From NCBI GenBank assembly GCA_005888395.1, contig VAXF01000085.1, forward strand, positions 1-8,971: DNA of 8,971 nt, given 5' to 3'. This stretch comes from Actinomycetota bacterium (GTDB lineage: Bacteria > Actinomycetota > Acidimicrobiia > Acidimicrobiales > AC-25). Below, piece after piece: positions 5,421 to 8,971 of this stretch (its first letter is position 1; each line of letters opens with the position of its first letter). Below the pieces are notes generated by a model that worked only from the letters and a program-made list of their open reading frames with translations, made no database searches and was not told the origin of the DNA. The translations under genes were made by a program, and so were the position numbers.

Positions 5421-7241
5421 ATGTCGCGGCTCGCCCGGCTGTCGCTCCTCACAACAGTCCTCACGTTCCTCGCCGTGACCGCGGGCGGGCTGGTGCGGGC
5501 GACGGGTTCGGGGCTCGGTTGCCCGGGGTGGCCACGGTGCTTCGGTCGCTGGATCCCGCCGGCCAACGCCCACTCGATCATCGAGATGAGCCACCGCTAC
5601 CTCGTATCGCTCTCGATCTGGGCCGCCGTCGCCGTGTGCGTCTCGGCCCTCGTGTGGCACCGGCGCGACCGTGTGACCTTTGGGCTCGGCTTGGCGATCG
5701 TTCCCCTGTTCGCGGCGCAGGCCGCCCTGGGTGCCTACGTGGTCCACCGCAAGTTGACGGCCTGGACGGTGGTCGCCCACCTGGCCCTTGCCATGGTCGT
5801 GGTCGGCCTCCTCATCCTCCTCACCGTTCACCTCGTGGCGCGCGGCCGCGCGTTGCCGCTCGCCGCCGATCGCCGCATGGTCCGGCTCGCGTCCGCCGCC
5901 GCGCTGTCGGCGTTCGGCCTCATGCTGCTCGGCTCGTATGTCACCGGGCGGGGCGCGGGCCTCGCCTTCACCGACTGGCCGCTCATGCACGGCCGGGTCA
6001 TCCCCGACCTGTCCGAGACGACGCGCGTCCTCCAGTTCTCCCACCGGGTGGTGGCAGCGCTCGTCGGACTGTTCGTCGGCTACGTCGTCATCGAGGCGCG
6101 GCGCCGCACCGGGGCGATCCGCCGGCTCGGGGAGCTCGCCGGTGCGCTCTTTGTCGTGGAGATCATCGTGGGTGGGCTCAACGTCATGACGCGTCTCCAC
6201 TCGGCGGTCGTCACCACCCACCTCGCGCTCAGCTCGTTGATCTGGGGCACGCTCGTCACGCTCATCGCCGTTGCCCGTCGCACACCGGTGCCGGCGGCGC
6301 TCACCGTGCCCGAGGCGGGCCTCGTCGACGCCCGCCCCGCGTCGAGCGTTGCCGAGCGGGTCGTCGCCTATGTCGCTCTCACCAAGCCCCGCATCGTGGA
6401 GCTCCTGCTGATCACGACGGTGCCGACGATGGTGGTGGCGGCGCGCGGCGTGCCGTCGGGCTGGCTGGTGCTGGCGACGTTGCTCGGGGGCTCGCTGGCG
6501 GCGGGCGGCGCCAACGCCATCAACATGTACGTCGACCGCGACATCGACCGGCTCATGAAGCGCACCCGCCACCGGCCGCTGGTCACGGGCGCGGTGCCTC
6601 CGGCAAACGCTCTGTTCTTCGGCATCACGCTCAATGTGCTGGCGTTCGTCGAGCTGGCCAACCTGGTCAACCCGCTGAGCGCCGCGCTCGCGGTCAGCGC
6701 CACCTTGTTCTATGTCTTCGTCTACACGCTGTGGCTCAAGCGCTCCTCGGTGAGCAACATCGTCATCGGCGGCGCGGCCGGCGCGGTCCCGGTGCTCGTG
6801 GGCTGGGCCGCAGTCACCGGCTCGCTCGGCCTGGCCCCCCTCGTGCTCTTCGCGATCATCTTCTGGTGGACGCCGCCCCATTTCTGGGCGCTCGCCATTC
6901 GTTATCGCGACGACTATGCCGCGGCCGACGTGCCGATGCTCCCGGTGGTCGGCGGTTTCAGGAAGACCGCGCGCCAGATCGTCGTGTACACCGTGCTCCT
7001 GTGGGCGCTGACGCTCCTCTTCTATCCGGTCGGTCGAATGGGCGACCTCTACCTCGCGGCCGCGGTCTTCCTCGGCGGGATCTTCACCTACCAGGCCTTC
7101 GCCCTGTGGCGGCGGGTGGTCGACGCGCCGCCCGACGGCATGCGCGACGCGTCGGGCGCGGCCATGCGCTTGTTCGGGTATTCGATCTCCTACCTCGCGC
7201 TGCTGTTCGCGGCCATGGACCAACTGATCGTGCATGGTTGA
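5421..7241 (+). CDS. Heme A synthase (CtaA/COX15) fused to protoheme IX farnesyltransferase (CtaB/COX10)
   Basis: A 606-residue membrane protein joining both enzymes that convert heme B to heme A for cytochrome oxidase. Residues ~1-288 are CtaA. They include an extracellular Cys pair, Cys34 and Cys40; EMSHRY with Glu55 and His58; His120 (VVAHLAL); His208 (QFSHRV); and His267 (TTHLAL). This is the full set of four heme-ligand histidines and the catalytic Glu known from Bacillus CtaA. A ~25-residue linker follows. Residues ~313-606 are CtaB, a UbiA-type prenyltransferase, with NMYVDRDIDRLMKRT (368-382) and YRDDYAAADVPMLPV (495-509), the two Asp-rich prenyl-diphosphate/Mg motifs. Each half has about eight or nine membrane segments. 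Start ATG at 5421; longer frame extensions add non-family sequence. The stop overlaps the subunit I start by eight bases. CtaB acts before CtaA, so domain order is opposite to reaction order. Confidence 0.95.
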   Translation: MSRLARLSLLTTVLTFLAVTAGGLVRATGSGLGCPGWPRCFGRWIPPANAHSIIEMSHRYLVSLSIWAAVAVCVSALVWHRRDRVTFGLGLAIVPLFAAQAALGAYVVHRKLTAWTVVAHLALAMVVVGLLILLTVHLVARGRALPLAADRRMVRLASAAALSAFGLMLLGSYVTGRGAGLAFTDWPLMHGRVIPDLSETTRVLQFSHRVVAALVGLFVGYVVIEARRRTGAIRRLGELAGALFVVEIIVGGLNVMTRLHSAVVTTHLALSSLIWGTLVTLIAVARRTPVPAALTVPEAGLVDARPASSVAERVVAYVALTKPRIVELLLITTVPTMVVAARGVPSGWLVLATLLGGSLAAGGANAINMYVDRDIDRLMKRTRHRPLVTGAVPPANALFFGITLNVLAFVELANLVNPLSAALAVSATLFYVFVYTLWLKRSSVSNIVIGGAAGAVPVLVGWAAVTGSLGLAPLVLFAIIFWWTPPHFWALAIRYRDDYAAADVPMLPVVGGFRKTARQIVVYTVLLWALTLLFYPVGRMGDLYLAAAVFLGGIFTYQAFALWRRVVDAPPDGMRDASGAAMRLFGYSISYLALLFAAMDQLIVHG

Positions 7242-8094
7242 CGTCGCGCCCGCGCCCGAGGTGACGGAAGCGCCGGCGGTGCCGGCCACTCCGGCACCCG
7301 CGGCGTGGGTCACGAGCCTCGATCACCGACGCCTCGGTCTCGCCTACCTCGTCTCCGCCTTTGCGTTCCTCGTGCTCGGGGGCGTGGTCGCGCTGGTGCT
7401 GCGGATCGAGCTGTGGAGCCCCGGCCTCCAGATCCTCGACCGTGGCCACGGCGACCAGTTGTTCACGCTCCACGCCACGGTCATGGTCTTCCTCTTCCTT
7501 GCGCCGGCGTGGGTCGGTGTCGCCTGCTGCCTCGTCCCCGGCATGATCGGTGCCGACCGGCTGGCGTTCCCGCGGCTGCAGGCGCTCGCCTTCTGGCTCT
7601 ACCTCACCGGTGGCGTCCTCGTGGCCGTCAGCTACCTGGTTCGCGGCGGGCCGTTCGCGGCCGGCGCGCTCCTGCGGTTCGAGCAGCTTCGAGGCGCGAC
7701 CGCCGGGGACGCGAGCCGGCTGTGGATCCTGGGCATGGGCACCGTCTCCGTCGCGGCGGTGCTGGCGGCGGTCGACCTCGTGACGACGGTGGTCCAGCTG
7801 CGCGCGCCCGGTACCGACCTGCTGCGCGTCCCTGCGTTCGCCTGGGCGACGGTCGTGAGCGGCGTCGTCGTGGTGCTCGCGGTGCCGGTCTTCGTGGCCG
7901 GGCTCACCGTCCTCTATATCGACGTCGCCCACGGCGGCCGGATCTTCACCGGGCGGGGCGGACCGGTTCTGTGGCAGCACGCCGTCTGGCTCTACGGCCG
8001 TCCCGAGGTCTACGGCGCGCTGCTCGTGCCCGCGCTCGGGGCCGTGATCGACATCGTGCACCCCGGCCTCCATCGCGAGGAGCGGCCGGAGGCG

Positions 8095-8153
8095 CGGGGC
8101 GGCGGCCTCGGTGGCGATCGCCACCTCGGGGGGCGCGGCGCGCTCGGGAACCG
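8095..8153 (+). repeat. Inverted repeat copy 1, within the subunit I gene
   Basis: 59 bases identical to the reverse complement of 8733-8791. It begins on a codon boundary of the upstream frame and ends exactly before the first codon (TTC, 8154) of the downstream frame; 59 is not a multiple of three, so it breaks the gene. It contains the palindrome GGTGGCGATCGCCACC and a run of six G. Confidence 0.97.
8111..8124. other. 16-bp perfect palindrome in each inverted-repeat copy (this copy 8110-8125)
   Basis: GGTGGCGATCGCCACC is its own reverse complement and forms the core of both copies (here, and at 8761-8776). A shared self-complementary core could have seeded the strand switch or a misassembly. 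It includes GCGATCGC, which resembles the cyanobacterial HIP1 octamer, probably by coincidence. Confidence 0.9.
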
Positions 8154-8710
8154 TTCACCCCGGTGGCCGTGCTCGCGCTCGTCCCGGCGGGCCTGGTCGT
8201 GCTCTACCTCGTCGGCGGGCTCCGCACCCTGCGCCCGCGTCCGACGGGGGCGGTCGCGCTCTGCGTCGGCTTCGCGCTCCTCCTCGGCCTCGAGGCACTG
8301 AGCGCGATCGTCGGCGCCGCGCTTCACGTGCACGCCGGTGCCGAGTGGGGCTCGGCGCACGCCCACTACGCGCTGTTTCTCGCGCCGTTGTTCGCGTTGT
8401 TCGCCGCGTGCTTCCACTGGGGCCCCGAGCTCTTCGGCCGGCGGCTCTCGCAAGGGCTCGGCCATCTCCAGAACCTGCTCCTGCTCGCCGGGGTGCTGCT
8501 CGCGTTCGTGCCGCTCTCGACCGGTCTCCGCAACCAGCCCCGCCTGACCGGCGACTACGTCGCCCACGGTGGCTGGACCGCGCTCAACCGGGTGGCGACG
8601 GTCGGCGTCTTCGTGCTCGCGCTGGCGTTGGTCGTCTTCGCCGCCGCGGTAGCTCGATCACACCGGGCCGACGCTGGTGACGTGCGCGCCACCGACGAGG
8701 TCACCGGCTG

Positions 8711-8971
8711 ATGGCCACCACGACGCTGCCGGCGGTTCCCGAGCGCGCCGCGCCCCCCGAGGTGGCGATCGCCACCGAGGCCGCCGCCCCGGCGGGCCGC
8801 CGGTCGACGCTGCTGTTCGGCGCGACGCTCGTCGCCTCCGCCGACGTCATGCTCTTCGCCGGGCTCATCGCCGCGTTCCTGTTGGGGCGCTCCACCGTGC
8901 GGCCATGGCCGGCGAAGGGGGTCCATCTCGACAACTACCGCGGCAATATCGTCGTGCTCACTGCCCTGATG
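8711..8971 (+). CDS. Cytochrome c oxidase subunit III-like protein, 3' end cut by window
   Basis: The first 87 residues of a membrane protein. Residues 1-32 are an Ala/Pro-rich, presumably cytoplasmic leader containing the repeat. Residues ~33-58 form a membrane helix, LLFGATLVASADVMLFAGLIAAF (34-56), matching the first helix of CoxIII, with SADVMLFAG replacing the usual SEVMFFGG-type motif. RPWPAKGVHLDN (64-75) and the start of a second helix follow. Subunit III stabilises the oxidase core and helps proton uptake. The ATG overlaps the subunit I stop by one base (TGATG, 8709-8713), indicating translational coupling. The identification rests on a partial sequence plus operon context. Confidence 0.75.
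   Translation, partial: MATTTLPAVPERAAPPEVAIATEAAAPAGRRSTLLFGATLVASADVMLFAGLIAAFLLGRSTVRPWPAKGVHLDNYRGNIVVLTALM
8733..8791 (-). repeat. Inverted repeat copy 2, in the 5' coding region of subunit III
   Basis: 59-base partner of 8095-8153 in opposite orientation, 579 bases away. Here it is in frame and encodes part of an Ala/Pro-rich N-terminal segment (about residues 9-27) of the subunit III protein. The host gene is undisturbed, so this copy looks like the donor. Confidence 0.97.

Larger units (their letters stand above)
7234..8711 (+). pseudogene. Heme-copper oxidase subunit I homologue (CoxI/CtaD-like), frameshifted at an inverted repeat
   Basis: Homologue of the catalytic subunit of cytochrome oxidase, read in two frames. 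Part 1 (7234-8094) contains helices I-VI: SLDHRRLG (28-35), low-spin heme ligand His80 in LFTLHATVMVF, AFPRLQALAFW (111-121), and WLYGRPEVY (252-260). Part 2 (8154-8711) contains helices VIII-XII and keeps the heme ligands as HAHY (His codons 8358 and 8364). Between them lie 59 bases of inverted-repeat sequence; roughly 38 residues of the usual family sequence, helix VII with the His-His CuB ligands, are absent. The third CuB ligand, normally His before PEVY, is Arg256 (codon 7999-8001). Later family features are also weakened, for example PRL for PRR. The gene starts inside the ctaB end and stops in TGATG shared with subunit III, as in a live operon. Pseudogene, assembly error and divergent paralogue all remain open. 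Confidence 0.8.

Noticed and set aside
5172..7313. Long minus-strand open frame opposite ctaA-ctaB, rich in Arg, Asp, Glu and His
   Set aside because: Its composition is that of the antisense of a membrane-protein gene, and it overlaps clpS and its promoter region.
8128..8133. Run of six G as a programmed -1 frameshift site or a simple homopolymer sequencing error
   Set aside because: One extra base would join the two frames, but the resulting segment is Gly/Arg-rich and still lacks helix VII. The same run occurs in copy 2, where the frame is correct.
8154..8732. Segment between the 59-bp inverted repeats as an invertible phase-variation switch
   Set aside because: In the present orientation both flanking genes continue in the correct direction, and inversion would only scramble them. 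No recombinase gene lies in the window, and copy 1 itself breaks the gene.

Overview
The window is high-GC DNA with dense, often overlapping genes. It most likely comes from an actinobacterium, possibly Acidimicrobiia-like. The markers are a BldC-type regulator, a clpS-DUF2017 pair, a tRNA Glu-Asp-Phe cluster without encoded CCA, and GTG starts. The class-level placement is inference.

Layout. (1) 1-3121, minus strand: a branched-chain amino acid module. A Leu/Val dehydrogenase (2051-3121) deaminates the amino acid. Eighteen bases downstream, a 2-oxoacid dehydrogenase E1 (1-2032, cut by the left edge) would decarboxylate the resulting 2-oxoacid. The E1 is a single polypeptide with alpha and beta subunits fused in frame. 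(2) 3285-4252, plus strand: a bldC homologue, divergent from the dehydrogenase gene, then a HAD-like protein with an altered catalytic motif. (3) 4254-4485, minus strand: tRNA-Glu, tRNA-Asp and tRNA-Phe in transcription order. (4) 4523-5274, minus strand: clpS and a DUF2017 gene overlapping by 4 bases. (5) 5421-8971, plus strand: a heme A/cytochrome oxidase operon. It holds a ctaA-ctaB fusion (heme A synthase plus heme O synthase), a damaged or divergent oxidase subunit I gene, and the start of subunit III. All adjacent coding regions in this operon overlap.

The most unusual spot is in the subunit I gene. A 59-bp segment (8095-8153) is a perfect reverse complement of the 5' coding region of the subunit III gene (8733-8791). 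It contains a 16-bp palindrome. It sits exactly where the reading frame changes and where transmembrane helix VII, with the His-His copper ligands, should be. The third CuB ligand, the His before PEVY, is an Arg outside the repeat. The gene is therefore either a template-switch or assembly casualty, or a CuB-less paralogue that was then damaged.

No mobile element, CRISPR array or rRNA was seen. The only gene-free stretches are short intergenic regions, described below.
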